Counted from the stretch's first letter, positions 51,237 through 60,731 are shown. The stretch is DNA of 64,000 nucleotides from Lactiplantibacillus daoliensis (GCF_005405005.1 NZ_BJDH01000001.1:400399-464398), one strand, 5' to 3'. Translations and numbers: made by a program. Notes: generated by a model not told the origin, from the letters alone.

Positions 51237-53891
51237 TTATGCTTGCCGTAAATGACGGCGTTGGAAGAACTTAACAATTTCAACGACCACGATCATCGCA
51301 AGTGAGGCGGCGAAGACGATTCCCCATTGGTAAGCATCCAAATGAGTGACGTGGAACAAGCTATTAAAGCCTGGCACCATAATCGTCATCGCTAAGAGGG
51401 CAAACGCGATTAAAATGGCCCAGTTGAAAAATTTATTACGGAATAACCCGACCGTAAACAGCGAACCGTGAATCGACTTTGAGTTGAACGCATGGAACAA
51501 CTGGATTAAGCCTAAGGTCGCAAAGGCCATGGTCAACGCATCCGCATGTGCTAAGCTGGCGCTGGCATGGACTGGATAGGTAATTGCCAACCAGTAAACC
51601 AGCAAGGTAATGCCACCTTCAAGCAGCCCCTGATAAATGATACTTGAGAACACACCGCCCGAGAAGAAATTAGAATTTCGACCACGCGGCTTATTCGCCA
51701 TAATGTTCTTTTCCGTTGGTTCTACACCTAACGCAATCGCTGGCAACGTATCAGTCACTAAGTTGATCCATAAGATGTGGACCGGTGCCAAAATTTGCCA
51801 ACCAAGCATGGTCATCATGAATAAGGTTAAAACTTCCCCTAAGTTAGCAGAAAGCAAGTATTGGATGGCCTTTTGAATGTTCGCAAAGACCTTCCGTCCT
51901 TCTTCAACCGCCACAACGATCGTCGCAAAGTTATCATCAGCAAGGACCATATCGCTGGCCCCTTTAGAGACTTCAGTCCCGGTGATTCCCATCCCAATCC
52001 CAATATCGGCAGCCTTCAAAGCTGGAGCATCGTTGACACCATCACCGGTCATCGCGACCACTTTGCCACGCTTTTGCCAAGCATTGACGATTCGAACCTT
52101 GTGTTCAGGTGCCACTCGTGCATAAACCGAGTAATCACTGACTTTTTTGTCAAAATCTGCGTCACTCATGTCATCCAGTTCAGCCCCAGTAATAACAGCG
52201 GCGTCATCGCCTTCATCAATGATGCCTAACCGCACCGCAATGGCTTCGGCGGTATCTCGATGGTCACCGGTAATCATTAATGGCCGAATACCGGCAGATT
52301 TAGCTTCAACCACGGCTTGCGCCACTTCTGGGCGTTCAGGGTCAATCATACCAACCATACCGGCAAAGATTAAGTCATTTTCCAGGGTCTCAGAGTTGAC
52401 CGTTGTTGGAATGACATCAATAATTTTGTAAGCAAACGCCAAGACCCGTAACGCTTGTGTTGCTAAGTCATGGTTTGTTGCTAAAATTTGGTCACGCAAT
52501 GGTTTCGTAAACGGCGTCACTTCGCCATTAATTTCAACGGCTGTGAGTCGCTTGAGCAATTCATCGGGTGCCCCTTTGACCGCCACCAAAAATTTACCGT
52601 TATCAAGCGGATGGACAGTTGACATTAATTTTCGTTCAGAGTCAAACGGTACTTCGCTGACTCGCGGCCGATCAGTTAATAATTGATCGACTGGGTAGTC
52701 TTGATCTAAATTGTACTGGACTAACGCCGTTTCGGTTGGATCACCGGCTAAGCCGTCCGCCATAATTTTCGTGTCATTGCTCAAGATCATGACCTGGGCT
52801 AAGTGGCTGTCCGTTGGCAAATGGGTCGGTCGTGCGTCAACTAATTCTTGATTCACGTACAACTTTTCAACCGTCATTTTATTTTGGGTTAACGTCCCAG
52901 TCTTATCTGAAGCGATAATGTCGGTGCTCCCCAGAGTTTCAACGGCTGGCAACTTCCGTACTAAGGCGTGCCGCTTTGCCATCCGTTGCGTTCCTAAAGC
53001 TAACGTAATCGTAACAATGGCCGGTAGTCCTTCTGGAATAGCTGCAACCGCTAAAGAAATCGCCGTCAGCAACATGTTGATCAGACTCTCGCTACCACGA
53101 AGCATCCCAATTCCAAAGACCACCGCAGCGATAACTAAAATAAGAATCGTCAACGATTTTCCAAGTTGCGTTAAGTTGGCTTGTAGTGGCGTCGTTGTTT
53201 CATCGGCAGCTTCAATCATGCCAGCAATTCGGCCAACTTCGGTCTGCATCCCAGTCGCAACGACCATCCCAGTCGCGCGGCCGTAAGTCACGTTGCTGTT
53301 CATATAAGCCATGTTTAATCGGTCACCAATCGCTAAATCATCAGCGGTCAATGTTTCAGCTTGTTTTTCGACTGGGACAGATTCACCGGTCAATGCGGAT
53401 TCTTCAACTTTTAACGACGCACTTTCAATCAAACGTAAGTCAGCCGGAACAATATCGCCAGCTTCCAAAGTGACAATATCGCCAGGAACTAATTCATCAC
53501 TCTTGACCGTTTTAAACTCGCCGTCACGTAAAACGGTCGCATCCGGCGCGGCCATCTCTTTTAAAGCATTAATGGCTTCTTCTGCCTTGGATTCCTGGAA
53601 CACCCCAAAGACCGCATTCAGTACGACGACTAAGAGAATAATAACAGCGTCCACCACTTCACCGGTAAAGGCCGCAATTAGGGCCGCCACCAATAAAACG
53701 ATGATCATGAAATCCTTAAACTGTGCGAAGAACTTCTGTAGCATCGATGTTGTCTTTTGCTGATTCAAGGCGTTGTGGCCGTATTGTTCCAAGCGCTGAC
53801 TCGCTTCGCTCTGTTGCAGGCCCCGTTCGTCAGCCTTGAGCTCCTGATAGATTGTCTCTAACGGTTGTTGGTACTTAGGTTGTTTTGACAT
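51237..53891 (-). CDS. P-type cation-transporting ATPase (P2A type; Ca2+/Mn2+ exporter likely)
   Basis: 884 residues from ATG 53891 (MSKQPKYQQ), with GAGGAGGAG upstream. Domains: N-terminal cation-ATPase region, actuator with LTGESVPV near residue 180, phosphorylation motif SDKTGTLTQNKMTV near 335, nucleotide domain (VKGAPDELLKRL), hinge MTGDGVNDAPALKAADIGIGMG near 610, and C-terminal membrane helices. M4 AAIPEGLPAIV and M6 NLVTDTLPAIALG have the residues of SERCA/PMR1-like pumps. The Mn2+-type riboswitch in its leader points to Mn2+ (and/or Ca2+) efflux. Substrate is inferred. Confidence 0.9.
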   Translation of the reverse strand: MSKQPKYQQPLETIYQELKADERGLQQSEASQRLEQYGHNALNQQKTTSMLQKFFAQFKDFMIIVLLVAALIAAFTGEVVDAVIILLVVVLNAVFGVFQESKAEEAINALKEMAAPDATVLRDGEFKTVKSDELVPGDIVTLEAGDIVPADLRLIESASLKVEESALTGESVPVEKQAETLTADDLAIGDRLNMAYMNSNVTYGRATGMVVATGMQTEVGRIAGMIEAADETTTPLQANLTQLGKSLTILILVIAAVVFGIGMLRGSESLINMLLTAISLAVAAIPEGLPAIVTITLALGTQRMAKRHALVRKLPAVETLGSTDIIASDKTGTLTQNKMTVEKLYVNQELVDARPTHLPTDSHLAQVMILSNDTKIMADGLAGDPTETALVQYNLDQDYPVDQLLTDRPRVSEVPFDSERKLMSTVHPLDNGKFLVAVKGAPDELLKRLTAVEINGEVTPFTKPLRDQILATNHDLATQALRVLAFAYKIIDVIPTTVNSETLENDLIFAGMVGMIDPERPEVAQAVVEAKSAGIRPLMITGDHRDTAEAIAVRLGIIDEGDDAAVITGAELDDMSDADFDKKVSDYSVYARVAPEHKVRIVNAWQKRGKVVAMTGDGVNDAPALKAADIGIGMGITGTEVSKGASDMVLADDNFATIVVAVEEGRKVFANIQKAIQYLLSANLGEVLTLFMMTMLGWQILAPVHILWINLVTDTLPAIALGVEPTEKNIMANKPRGRNSNFFSGGVFSSIIYQGLLEGGITLLVYWLAITYPVHASASLAHADALTMAFATLGLIQLFHAFNSKSIHGSLFTVGLFRNKFFNWAILIAFALLAMTIMVPGFNSLFHVTHLDAYQWGIVFAASLAMIVVVEIVKFFQRRHLRQA

Positions 53892-53947
53892 GTGTGTCTC
53901 CTCCTCGCATCCGAGCCTCATTTTCTAAATGGTCCAGATATAGAAAA

Positions 53948-54066
53948 TGAGACCCATGTATGCACGTGTAGTTGTGACATACATAAGTCTCACTATTTAA
54001 GACAATACCGGATTGGCTTCTTGTTGACGATATTGCCGCAGTTACACTGCTAGTTACTCCCTTATG
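53948..54066 (-). ncRNA. Probable yybP-ykoY (Mn2+) riboswitch with expression platform
   Basis: Minus-strand order matches the family: AGGGAGTAACTAGCAG near 54063, hairpin GCAGTGTAACTGC, then GCAATATCGTCAACA opposite CGGTATTGT, and the second conserved loop GTGAGACTTATG near 53990. The segment GAGACTTATGTATG can instead pair with CATACATGGGTCTC (53963-53949) in a terminator-like hairpin followed by ATTTTCT, so ligand binding and termination would compete. This family senses Mn2+ and often precedes P-type ATPases. Assigned by eye; covariance search not run. Confidence 0.8.
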
Positions 54067-54077
54067 ATTGTATGGTT

Positions 54078-54106
54078 AATATAACAGATTCCCTGCGGAC
54101 TGTCTA
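54078..54106 (-). promoter_or_regulatory. Promoter of the riboswitch-ATPase transcript
   Basis: Minus-strand TAGACA (54106-54101), a 17-bp spacer and TATATT (54083-54078), ending a few bases before the riboswitch. Confidence 0.7.
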
Positions 54107-54120
54107 CTGATACGATTTTT

Positions 54121-54203
54121 TTGACTGCGTGTCTAATTCCGTTCCGAGCGAGCTGGCCGTGGCTGGAACGTGGTGGGCACACGTTCCAGCCTCAGTCAGT
54201 CAA
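54121..54203. repeat. Large hairpin with outer inverted repeat between nadE and the ATPase promoter
   Basis: A perfect 12-bp stem GGCTGGAACGTG (54161-54172) with CACGTTCCAGCC (54180-54191), inside a weaker outer pair TTGACTG (54121-54127) with CAGTCAA (54197-54203). No T-tract follows on either strand, so it is not a simple terminator. Function unknown. Confidence 0.6.
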
Positions 54204-54232
54204 GCCGGAGGGACAATTTTAGCCAACTTCAA

Positions 54233-54265
54233 CAAAAAACGCCAACCACTTTTCAGCAGTCAGCG
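54233..54265 (-). terminator. Terminator of pncB-nadE
   Basis: Minus-strand CGCTGAC (54265-54259) and GTTGGCG (54246-54240), with two wobble pairs, followed by six T. Confidence 0.8.
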
Positions 54266-54274
54266 ATAAGCAAT

Positions 54275-55102
54275 TTATTTCCAAAAATCGTCAAACACAT
54301 TAATGGCGGCATGCCGTTTGTGGGCCGTCTTCAAATACCAAGCTTCAATCTTCTCAGCTGCGGCAACAGCAACGTCTTTGCCTTCCAGATAGTCATCGAT
54401 GTCATCATAATGCACACCTAAGGCAACTTCATCTGGTAAGGCTGGCCGATCATCTTCCAAATCAGCCGTTGGCACCTTTTTGTAAAGATGTTCTGGCGCT
54501 TGTAAGACTTCCAGCATGGCGCGGCCTTGACGCTTGTCTAAACGATACAATGGCACAATATCAGCACCACCGTCACCGTACTTCGTATAGAAGCCAGTCA
54601 CAGCTTCTGCGGCATGGTCCGTGCCAACAACGGCACCATGGCGTTCGCCGGCGATCCCGTATTGCACAATCATCCGTTGACGTGCCTTGATATTGCCTTT
54701 GTTAAAATCATGAATCGTTAAATCAGTGGCTTCCAAAGCAGCAACCATCGCATCCGTTGCGGGCTGGATATCCACACGATCAATGACATCTGCTTGCATG
54801 AATTTGATCGCATCCATGGCATCAGATTCATCGGCTTGATCACCATAGGGTAAGCGGACTGCAATAAACTGATAATCCTGATCACCAGTTTCTTCTCGCA
54901 TTTCCGTAATGGCCATTTGAGTCATTTTACCGGCTAACGTCGAGTCTTGGCCACCCGAAATACCTAGGACATACGTCTTCAAGAATGAATTCTTCTTTAA
55001 GTATGCCTTTAAGAAATCCACACTACGTCGAATTTCAGTTTCTGGATCAATTTTGGGACTCACATGTAAGGCGTTAATAATTTCAGTTTGTAATGGCCGC
55101 AT
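54275..55102 (-). CDS. nadE: NH3-dependent NAD+ synthetase
   Basis: 275 residues, the single-domain form without a glutaminase. It amidates nicotinate adenine dinucleotide to NAD+. PP-loop SGGQDST at residues 49-55, [57 protein letters not shown] and a C-terminal [13 protein letters not shown] are all characteristic. It follows pncB by 14 bp; with it the cell turns nicotinate into NAD+ once NadD acts in between. Confidence 0.97.
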   Translation of the reverse strand: MRPLQTEIINALHVSPKIDPETEIRRSVDFLKAYLKKNSFLKTYVLGISGGQDSTLAGKMTQMAITEMREETGDQDYQFIAVRLPYGDQADESDAMDAIKFMQADVIDRVDIQPATDAMVAALEATDLTIHDFNKGNIKARQRMIVQYGIAGERHGAVVGTDHAAEAVTGFYTKYGDGGADIVPLYRLDKRQGRAMLEVLQAPEHLYKKVPTADLEDDRPALPDEVALGVHYDDIDDYLEGKDVAVAAAEKIEAWYLKTAHKRHAAINVFDDFWK

Positions 55103-55116
55103 CGGTAAAGGTCCTC

Positions 55117-56586
55117 CTAATAATCTTTTTTGCTTACCCAGTCACGGACCGAGTGGATAATATTCATTTTGTGATCATATAATTTCTGTGATAAATCAAC
55201 TGGGTAATCTTGTGGATTCAAGTCTCGCTTATATTCATCCCAGAGTGAATCCAAACTATCGTACGCGTACTGTTTGATTTCTTTCAACGCGGGCAGCTCA
55301 TAAACTTGCTTACCTTGATCATAAATCGTCACTAATACTGGCCGCGCATCAAAATCGCTGACTGTTTTGTTAATGTACGTATAGCTTGGATGGAACATGT
55401 AAATAGATTCTTCGTTGCGTGGATCTTCGTCATACAGGGTCACATAATCCCCTTCAGATTTGCCATCGGCACGCTTCGTAATTCGCCAAACTTGTTTACG
55501 CCCTGGCGTTGAAACCTTTTCGGCGTTGTTCGACAACTTGATCGTATCGACCATCTTACCATTATCATCCTCGATGGAAACCATTTTATAAACGGCCCCC
55601 AAAGCTGGTTGATCAAATGCGGTGATTAGCTTGGTCCCAACACCCCAAACACTGATCTTGGCACCTTGCATCTTCAAGTTTTGAATTGTCTTCTCGTCTA
55701 AGTCGTTGGAAGCATAAACTTTAGCATCTGGGAACCCAGCTTCGTCTAATTGTTCACGCACTCGCTTCGACAAGTAAGCCATATCGCCACTATCGATCCG
55801 AACCCCTTGGAAATTAATCTTGTCGCCCATTTCCTTAGCAACCTTAATGGCAGAAGGCACCCCACTCCGCAACGTATCATACGTGTCCACTAAAAAGACA
55901 CAATCGTGATGCGTTTCAGCGTAGGCTTTAAACGCGGCATAATCATTCCGATAGGTTTGAACTAACGCATGCGCGTGTGTCCCACTGATTGGAATGCCAA
56001 AAATCTTACCGGCACGGACATTACTGGTGGCATCAAAGCCACCAATATAAGCGGCCCGCGTCCCCCAAATGGCCGCATCCATTTCTTGTGCACGCCGGGT
56101 ACCGAATTCTAGTAAGCCATCTTCTTCACCGACAACTGACTTGATTCGGGCTGCCTTGGTCGCAATCAATGTTTGATAGTTGATAATGTTTAACAAAGCC
56201 GTTTCAATGAGCTGACAAGTAGCCAATGACCCTTCAACCTGCATCAAAGGTTCGTTGTTAAAAACGAGATCCCCTTCGCGCGCAGAACGAATCGTGGCAT
56301 CAAACTTGAAATTCTTTAAATAATCTAAAAACCCTTCTGGATAATCTTCAGCTTCACGTAAATACGCAATATCCGTCTCCGTAAAGTGAAGATTATTGAT
56401 ATAATTAACTACTCGCTCAAGACCAGCAAAAATCGCATAGCCATTTTGGAACGGCATCTTCCGAAAGAAGACTTCGAACACCGCGTGTCGATTGTGAATT
56501 CCCTGTTCCCAATAAGTTTGCATCATGTTGATCTGATAAGCATCCGTATGCAAGGTTAAACTATCATCCGGATAGATTTGAGTCAT
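55117..56586 (-). CDS. pncB: Nicotinate phosphoribosyltransferase
   Basis: 489 residues from ATG 56586 (MTQIYPDDS), with GGAGA upstream. First step of nicotinate salvage. Family blocks: [18 protein letters not shown] at the N-terminus, [52 protein letters not shown] near 190-220, [13 protein letters not shown] and [16 protein letters not shown] in the phosphoribosyl site. Divergent from the TagA-type gene with a 158-bp shared upstream region. Confidence 0.97.
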   Translation of the reverse strand: MTQIYPDDSLTLHTDAYQINMMQTYWEQGIHNRHAVFEVFFRKMPFQNGYAIFAGLERVVNYINNLHFTETDIAYLREAEDYPEGFLDYLKNFKFDATIRSAREGDLVFNNEPLMQVEGSLATCQLIETALLNIINYQTLIATKAARIKSVVGEEDGLLEFGTRRAQEMDAAIWGTRAAYIGGFDATSNVRAGKIFGIPISGTHAHALVQTYRNDYAAFKAYAETHHDCVFLVDTYDTLRSGVPSAIKVAKEMGDKINFQGVRIDSGDMAYLSKRVREQLDEAGFPDAKVYASNDLDEKTIQNLKMQGAKISVWGVGTKLITAFDQPALGAVYKMVSIEDDNGKMVDTIKLSNNAEKVSTPGRKQVWRITKRADGKSEGDYVTLYDEDPRNEESIYMFHPSYTYINKTVSDFDARPVLVTIYDQGKQVYELPALKEIKQYAYDSLDSLWDEYKRDLNPQDYPVDLSQKLYDHKMNIIHSVRDWVSKKDY

Positions 56587-56744
56587 GAGTTTAATTCTCC
56601 ATTTCATAGGTTGTTAACGACATTGTATTTAGTTAAACCTATTCTATCATTTTTTGTAAAACTAATGAATGTAAGCACCTGAAAAAGTTGCAGAAATTTC
56701 TGAAATATCTATACTTTAATTAATTGTTGAAAGTGAGGCCGCTT

Positions 56745-57482
56745 ATGTCTGTACCATTTGATACCGTTTCGATTTTAGAAGTTCCGTTTATAAAGACGAC
56801 TAACCAGGCTTTTGTTGCCCAACTTGAGCAAGAGATCCTAGCTCATCAAAACCGGTTTGTCGTTACCGCGAATCCTGAGATTTTAATGTACGCCCGTGAA
56901 CATCCCGAGTATCAACAAGTTCTCCGGCAGGCAGACTATATTACCCCAGACGGTATTGGCGTGATTCAAGGGGCACAGATTCTGGGCACACCACTTCCAG
57001 AACGGATTACCGGTTATGATACTTTACAGGAATTGTTAAAATGGGGCGCCCAGCAGCACCAGCGCGTTTTCCTGCTTGGGGCTAAGCCCACTGTCCTGAA
57101 ACAAGTCGTGGCAAACTTAAAATCATCAGTCCCCGACCTCGTTATCGTCGGGGCTTTAGATGGCTACTACGACGATGAAGCCGCCGTTGTCGACCAAATC
57201 GTGGCCGCCAATCCGGACATGATCTTCATTGCGACCGGTTTCCCCAAACAGGAATTCTTTATCGCCAAATATCGTCATCGTGTTGATGGCCTATGGATGG
57301 GCGTCGGCGGTAGTTTCGACGTCCTTGCCGGAACCGTCAAACGAGCCCCAAAATTTTGGCAAAAGCACCATATCGAATGGCTATATCGTTTGATTCAAGA
57401 ACCTAGTCGTTTCAAACGAATGCTCGTCCTGCCACGGTACCTGCGCTTAGTCAAAAAGATTGCAAAACAATCAAATAAATAA
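56745..57482 (+). CDS. tagA: WecG/TagA/CpsF-family glycosyltransferase
   Basis: 245 residues from ATG 56745 (MSVPFDTVSIL). Family GT26: VTANPEILMYAREH, TPDGIGVIQGAQILG, LPERITGYDTLQELL near 85-100, and VFLLGAKPTVLKQVV; ATGFPKQEFFI and VGGSFDVLAGTVKRAPKFWQKHHIEWLYRLIQEP near the C-terminus are the hallmark end. TagA adds ManNAc to undecaprenyl-PP-GlcNAc in teichoic acid linkage-unit synthesis. It is alone here, away from other tag/tar genes, so a different acceptor is possible. Confidence 0.92.
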   Translation: MSVPFDTVSILEVPFIKTTNQAFVAQLEQEILAHQNRFVVTANPEILMYAREHPEYQQVLRQADYITPDGIGVIQGAQILGTPLPERITGYDTLQELLKWGAQQHQRVFLLGAKPTVLKQVVANLKSSVPDLVIVGALDGYYDDEAAVVDQIVAANPDMIFIATGFPKQEFFIAKYRHRVDGLWMGVGGSFDVLAGTVKRAPKFWQKHHIEWLYRLIQEPSRFKRMLVLPRYLRLVKKIAKQSNK

Positions 57483-57485
57483 ACG

Positions 57486-57528
57486 AAAAACGATCCATCA
57501 GTTTTTTAAACTGGTGAATCGTTTTTTT
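57486..57528. terminator. Bidirectional terminator between the TagA-type and GntR genes
   Basis: AAAAACGATCCATCAGTT and AACTGGTGAATCGTTTTT form a long stem, with A- and T-tracts at its ends. Confidence 0.92.
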
Positions 57529-57540
57529 GAACAGACAAAC

Positions 57541-58242
57541 TTATTTTTCTAAATAAAACTCAAATCGATTACCCACATACTGTGTCCGCACATATTCGAA
57601 CGGATCACCAGTTTGCAAATAAGAAATCTGACGCAAGCGTAACAAGGCGTCACCGCGACGAACAGATAAATATTCTGCAATCCGCTCTGAAGCAGACATC
57701 GCTGATACCGTTTGTTGCGCCTTACCAGGGACAAAGCCCGCTTTTTCTTCCAAAGTTCGATAAAGTGAACTCGTCACTTCATCCTTTGTAAATTGCTTAA
57801 CCAAACGTTCTGGGACGGTTGCAACCTCAAAACAAATCGGCACATCATCGCCGTAGCGAATCCGTTCCATTCGTAGCACTTGCTCATTAGGTTGTAACGC
57901 TAGCTTTTCACTTTCAGAAAGAGATGGGCTGGTCACATGATAAGAAATCGTTTTACTAGAAGGAACTTTTCCCTGAGCCAGCATTAAATCAGTAAAACTG
58001 GTGACCCCAGACATCTTTTCCTGCACTTTTTGATTTGCAACAAAAGTACCAGCGCCCACTCGCCGTTCAAGTATTCCTTCATCAACCAAGGTTTGAATCG
58101 CTTGGCGTAACGTCATCCGACTCACATCAAATTGACCAGCAAGTTCGCGTTCAGATGGAATACGATCACCAACTGCCCAACGACCGGCTTCAATGGCTTG
58201 TTTGATTTGGTTATGAATTTGAATATAAATTGGCGAACTCAT
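57541..58242 (-). CDS. nagR: GntR/HutC-family transcriptional repressor (NagR/YvoA-like)
   Basis: 233 residues from ATG 58242 (MSSPIYIQIHNQIKQ); ATG 58251 is also possible. N-terminal winged helix (IPSERELAGQFDVSRMTLRQAIQTLVDEGIL near 30-60) and a UTRA effector domain (SSKTISYHVTSPSLS, VLRMERIRYGDDVPICFEV, RFEFYLEK). It follows nagA by 25 bp, and a palindromic box lies in the nagA promoter. In Bacillus this family binds glucosamine-6-P or GlcNAc-6-P, so autoregulated control of GlcNAc use is expected. Confidence 0.9.
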   Translation of the reverse strand: MSSPIYIQIHNQIKQAIEAGRWAVGDRIPSERELAGQFDVSRMTLRQAIQTLVDEGILERRVGAGTFVANQKVQEKMSGVTSFTDLMLAQGKVPSSKTISYHVTSPSLSESEKLALQPNEQVLRMERIRYGDDVPICFEVATVPERLVKQFTKDEVTSSLYRTLEEKAGFVPGKAQQTVSAMSASERIAEYLSVRRGDALLRLRQISYLQTGDPFEYVRTQYVGNRFEFYLEK

Positions 58243-58267
58243 GGATCTCATCCCTGTCTTCTATTAT

Positions 58268-59404
58268 TTATTTAACTGCTTTTTTACCGTAACTGTAAGT
58301 TGCAACTAAGTCTTGGTTGGCATCCAAAACGTTGATGTCAGCATCCTTGCCAGCTTCCAAAGTTCCTTTAGAGGTTAACTTAAATTCCTTAGCTTGGTTG
58401 ACTGACGACATCTTGACTGCTTCAAAGATGCCACAACCAGTGAATTTTTGAACGTTCTTAAAGGCGTTGATATAAGTCAAAACGGAACCAGCTAAGTTAC
58501 CAGCTTCCAAGCGTGCTTGACCATCTTTAACGATGACCTTTTGCCCACCTAATTCACTAATACCATCAGGTTCGCCCTTGGCACGCATTGAGTCAGTAAC
58601 TAATTCAATCCGGTCGGCACCTTTTTGTTCATAAGCTAATTTAATCATATCTGGGACAATGTGGAAGCCGTCGCAGATTAATTCACAATACATGTTATTT
58701 TCAAGCATGGCGTGACCAGTAACCCCTGGTTCACGGTGCTTGAATTCACGCTGCGCATTGTATAAATGGGTCACGTGGGTTGCTTTACTTGCTAACAATT
58801 GTTCACGAGTCGCATTACTGTGACCCACTGAAGGCACGATGCCATTTTCCAGACAGTACTTTTCAAATTCACGCGAACCAGGATCTTCTGGGGCATACGT
58901 AATTAACTTAACACGACCGCCAGATAACTTGTTCCAGTTATCAAGTAAGTCGACATTAGGATTCTTAATATACTTTTCTGGTTGAGCACCCTTGAAAGTG
59001 GCTGAAATGAATGGTCCTTCCAAATGAACCCCTTGAATCACAGGATTTTCTTGAGCGGCTTTGTTGATACCGGCCATCGAATGATCCAGATTTTCGTTAG
59101 ATTGGGTCATCGTTGTACAGAAGTATGACGTAATCCCTTCACGTGCAACCATATCGTTGACCATTTCATTAATTTCTGCTGGATTACCATCCATTGAATC
59201 AAAACTATAACCACCATGGCTATGCACATCGATGAAACCAGGTACAATTGTCTTGCCGCTGACAAACTCAATATCATCGTCAGGTTGGGCAACATACTCG
59301 TCCATTGGCCCGACCGCTTCAATTTCCTTACCGAAACGAATGTAGCCGTCATCAATCTTTTCTAGACCAGTATAAATGATGGCATGTTTTAAAACTTTGC
59401 TCAT
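58268..59404 (-). CDS. nagA: N-acetylglucosamine-6-phosphate deacetylase
   Basis: 378 residues from ATG 59404 (MSKVLKHAIIYTG), with AAGGAGG upstream. Removes acetate from GlcNAc-6-P in wall recycling and GlcNAc use. Amidohydrolase fold: VPGFIDVHSHGGYSFDSMDG near 55-75 with the HxH-type region, GVHLEGPFISATFKGAQP, VPSVGHSNATREQL, ATHVTHLYNAQREFKHREPG, CDGFHIVPDMI, and the catalytic Asp in LVTDSMRAKG. First gene of nagA-nagR. Confidence 0.96.
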   Translation of the reverse strand: MSKVLKHAIIYTGLEKIDDGYIRFGKEIEAVGPMDEYVAQPDDDIEFVSGKTIVPGFIDVHSHGGYSFDSMDGNPAEINEMVNDMVAREGITSYFCTTMTQSNENLDHSMAGINKAAQENPVIQGVHLEGPFISATFKGAQPEKYIKNPNVDLLDNWNKLSGGRVKLITYAPEDPGSREFEKYCLENGIVPSVGHSNATREQLLASKATHVTHLYNAQREFKHREPGVTGHAMLENNMYCELICDGFHIVPDMIKLAYEQKGADRIELVTDSMRAKGEPDGISELGGQKVIVKDGQARLEAGNLAGSVLTYINAFKNVQKFTGCGIFEAVKMSSVNQAKEFKLTSKGTLEAGKDADINVLDANQDLVATYSYGKKAVK

Positions 59405-59434
59405 GAACAATTCCTCCTTGGATTTACTGGTTCC

Positions 59435-59463
59435 ATTATAATCGGTATAGACCAAATATGCAA
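59435..59463 (-). promoter_or_regulatory. nagA promoter with a GntR operator in its spacer
   Basis: Minus-strand TTGCAT (59463-59458), a 17-bp spacer and perfect TATAAT (59440-59435). The spacer holds TTTGGTCTATACCGAT (59456-59441), close to the TGGTCTAGACCA-type boxes of NagR/YvoA, so repressor binding would block polymerase. Confidence 0.8.
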
Positions 59464-59527
59464 CCTCAAAGAGTACCAGCAGTGCCAGAGCTATTAAGCT
59501 TGTTTCATCCAGTGCATCAAAACCAAC

Positions 59528-60319
59528 CTATTCTCCGAGTTCCTTAGCAATCGTCGCATCAATTCCTTTAACCACCGATGTCATGAAGCCCGCTTCTTCC
59601 ATGGCTAACAAGCCTGCCACTGTCGTACCACCTGGTGAAGAAACTTGATCAATTAAGTCGAAAGGAATTTTGTCTGAAGCTAGGACCATCTTGGCACTTC
59701 CAAGCGTTGCCTGTGCCGCAATCTTAGTGGCAGTGGCCTTGTCCAGTCCATGTTTCACACCTGCGCGTGCCATCGCATCAATGAAAAAGTAAACGTAAGC
59801 CGGCGAACTACCAGCTAATGCTGAAAACGTACTAAAGTGTTTTTCTGAAATTTCACTAGTTTCACCAATGGCATCAAATAATTTTTGACCGGCGGCATAT
59901 TGATCAGCAGTCAAACTTTGATTGCCAACCAACGCCGTCATGCCTTCGCCAATCGCAACATTGACGTTCGGCATAATTCGCAAAATTGGTAATTTGCCGA
60001 CTGCGGCCTCATAATCGGCTAATTCAATTCCAGAAACCATCGTGATCACCCATTTACCAGCTGTAATAGCTGGTTTAACGGCTTTGAGTACCTTTAATGT
60101 AATATCAGGCTTCACTGCCAATACAATGACGTCAGCCGCTTCAGCAACGGCTAAATTAGAGGCCATTGCATGCAACCCATTAGCCTTGGCGTACGGTTCG
60201 TAGCTGGCCGTGTGAGCGCTGTGAATATATAACTCATCTGGTTTGACGGCCTTAGTCTTGAGCCAACCATCAATAATCGCGCGGCCCATGTTGCCGGCAC
60301 CGATAAATCCAATTTTCAT
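59528..60319 (-). CDS. proC: Pyrroline-5-carboxylate reductase
   Basis: 263 residues; AAGGAG upstream. Last step of proline synthesis. NADPH-binding GFIGAGNMGRAIIDGWL, VLAVKPDITLKVL, VISGIE-like segment ITMVSGIELADYEAAVG, RIMPNVNVAIGEG, and the C-terminal signature SALAGSSPAYVYFFIDAMARAGVKHGLDKATA with LIDQVSSPGGTTVAGL. Transcribed alone, with a promoter at 60365. proA and proB are not in the window. Confidence 0.96.
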   Translation of the reverse strand: MKIGFIGAGNMGRAIIDGWLKTKAVKPDELYIHSAHTASYEPYAKANGLHAMASNLAVAEAADVIVLAVKPDITLKVLKAVKPAITAGKWVITMVSGIELADYEAAVGKLPILRIMPNVNVAIGEGMTALVGNQSLTADQYAAGQKLFDAIGETSEISEKHFSTFSALAGSSPAYVYFFIDAMARAGVKHGLDKATATKIAAQATLGSAKMVLASDKIPFDLIDQVSSPGGTTVAGLLAMEEAGFMTSVVKGIDATIAKELGE

Positions 60320-60364
60320 TTATAATTCGCTCCTTAAGTTAACCAATTAGTCATAATAAATTTT

Positions 60365-60393
60365 ATCGTACAAATATCAGTTTGTTTTGTAAA
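60365..60393 (-). promoter_or_regulatory. Promoter of proC
   Basis: Minus-strand TTTACA (60393-60388), a 17-bp spacer and TACGAT (60370-60365). The rest of the gap up to 60534 is A+T-rich with nothing else recognisable. Confidence 0.5.
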
Positions 60394-60534
60394 GCTTACA
60401 CGCTCATAATTCTCAATTAGTCTTACTATACCAATAGAACGACAACTTGATAAGCAAAACACTTTAAAATAGTTAGACAAATACGTTCAAAACCAGCATA
60501 TTAATATAAATTCATAAATTGCGTATGAAGGCAC

Positions 60535-60560
60535 AAAAAAACAGCCACCTAAGTGACTGT
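60535..60560 (-). terminator. Terminator after tRNA-Gln
   Basis: Minus-strand ACAGTCAC and GTGGCTGT (one wobble), a 4-nt loop, then six or seven T. Confidence 0.88.
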
Positions 60561-60567
60561 TTGGTAG

Positions 60568-60639
60568 TTGGGCTAGCTGGGTTCGAACCAGCGCATGACA
60601 GGATCAAAACCTGTTGCCTTACCACTTGGCTATAGCCCA
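60568..60639 (-). tRNA. tRNA-Gln (anticodon TTG)
   Basis: 72 nt. Acceptor TGGGCTA/TAGCCCA, anticodon stem ACAGG/CCTGT around TTTTGAT (34-36 = TTG), T arm CTGGTTCGAACCCAG. CCA not encoded. It follows tRNA-Tyr by 9 bp in a two-gene unit. Confidence 0.97.
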
Positions 60640-60648
60640 ATGATAAAA

Positions 60649-60731
60649 TGGAGGGGAGTGGATTCGAACCACCGAACCCGAAGGAGCGGATTTACAGTCC
60701 GCCGCGTTTAGCCAGACTTCGCTACCCCTCC
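60649..60731 (-). tRNA. tRNA-Tyr (anticodon GTA)
   Basis: 83 nt, class II with a long variable arm. Acceptor GGAGGGG/CCCCTCC, anticodon loop CTGTAAA (34-36 = GTA), T arm GTGGTTCGAATCCAC. CCA not encoded. Confidence 0.97.

Noticed and set aside
54121..54203. A third copy of the 180-bp element
   Set aside because: Only the short CAGTCAGTCAA-type flank is alike, and the arms are in inside-out order with none of the internal hairpins.
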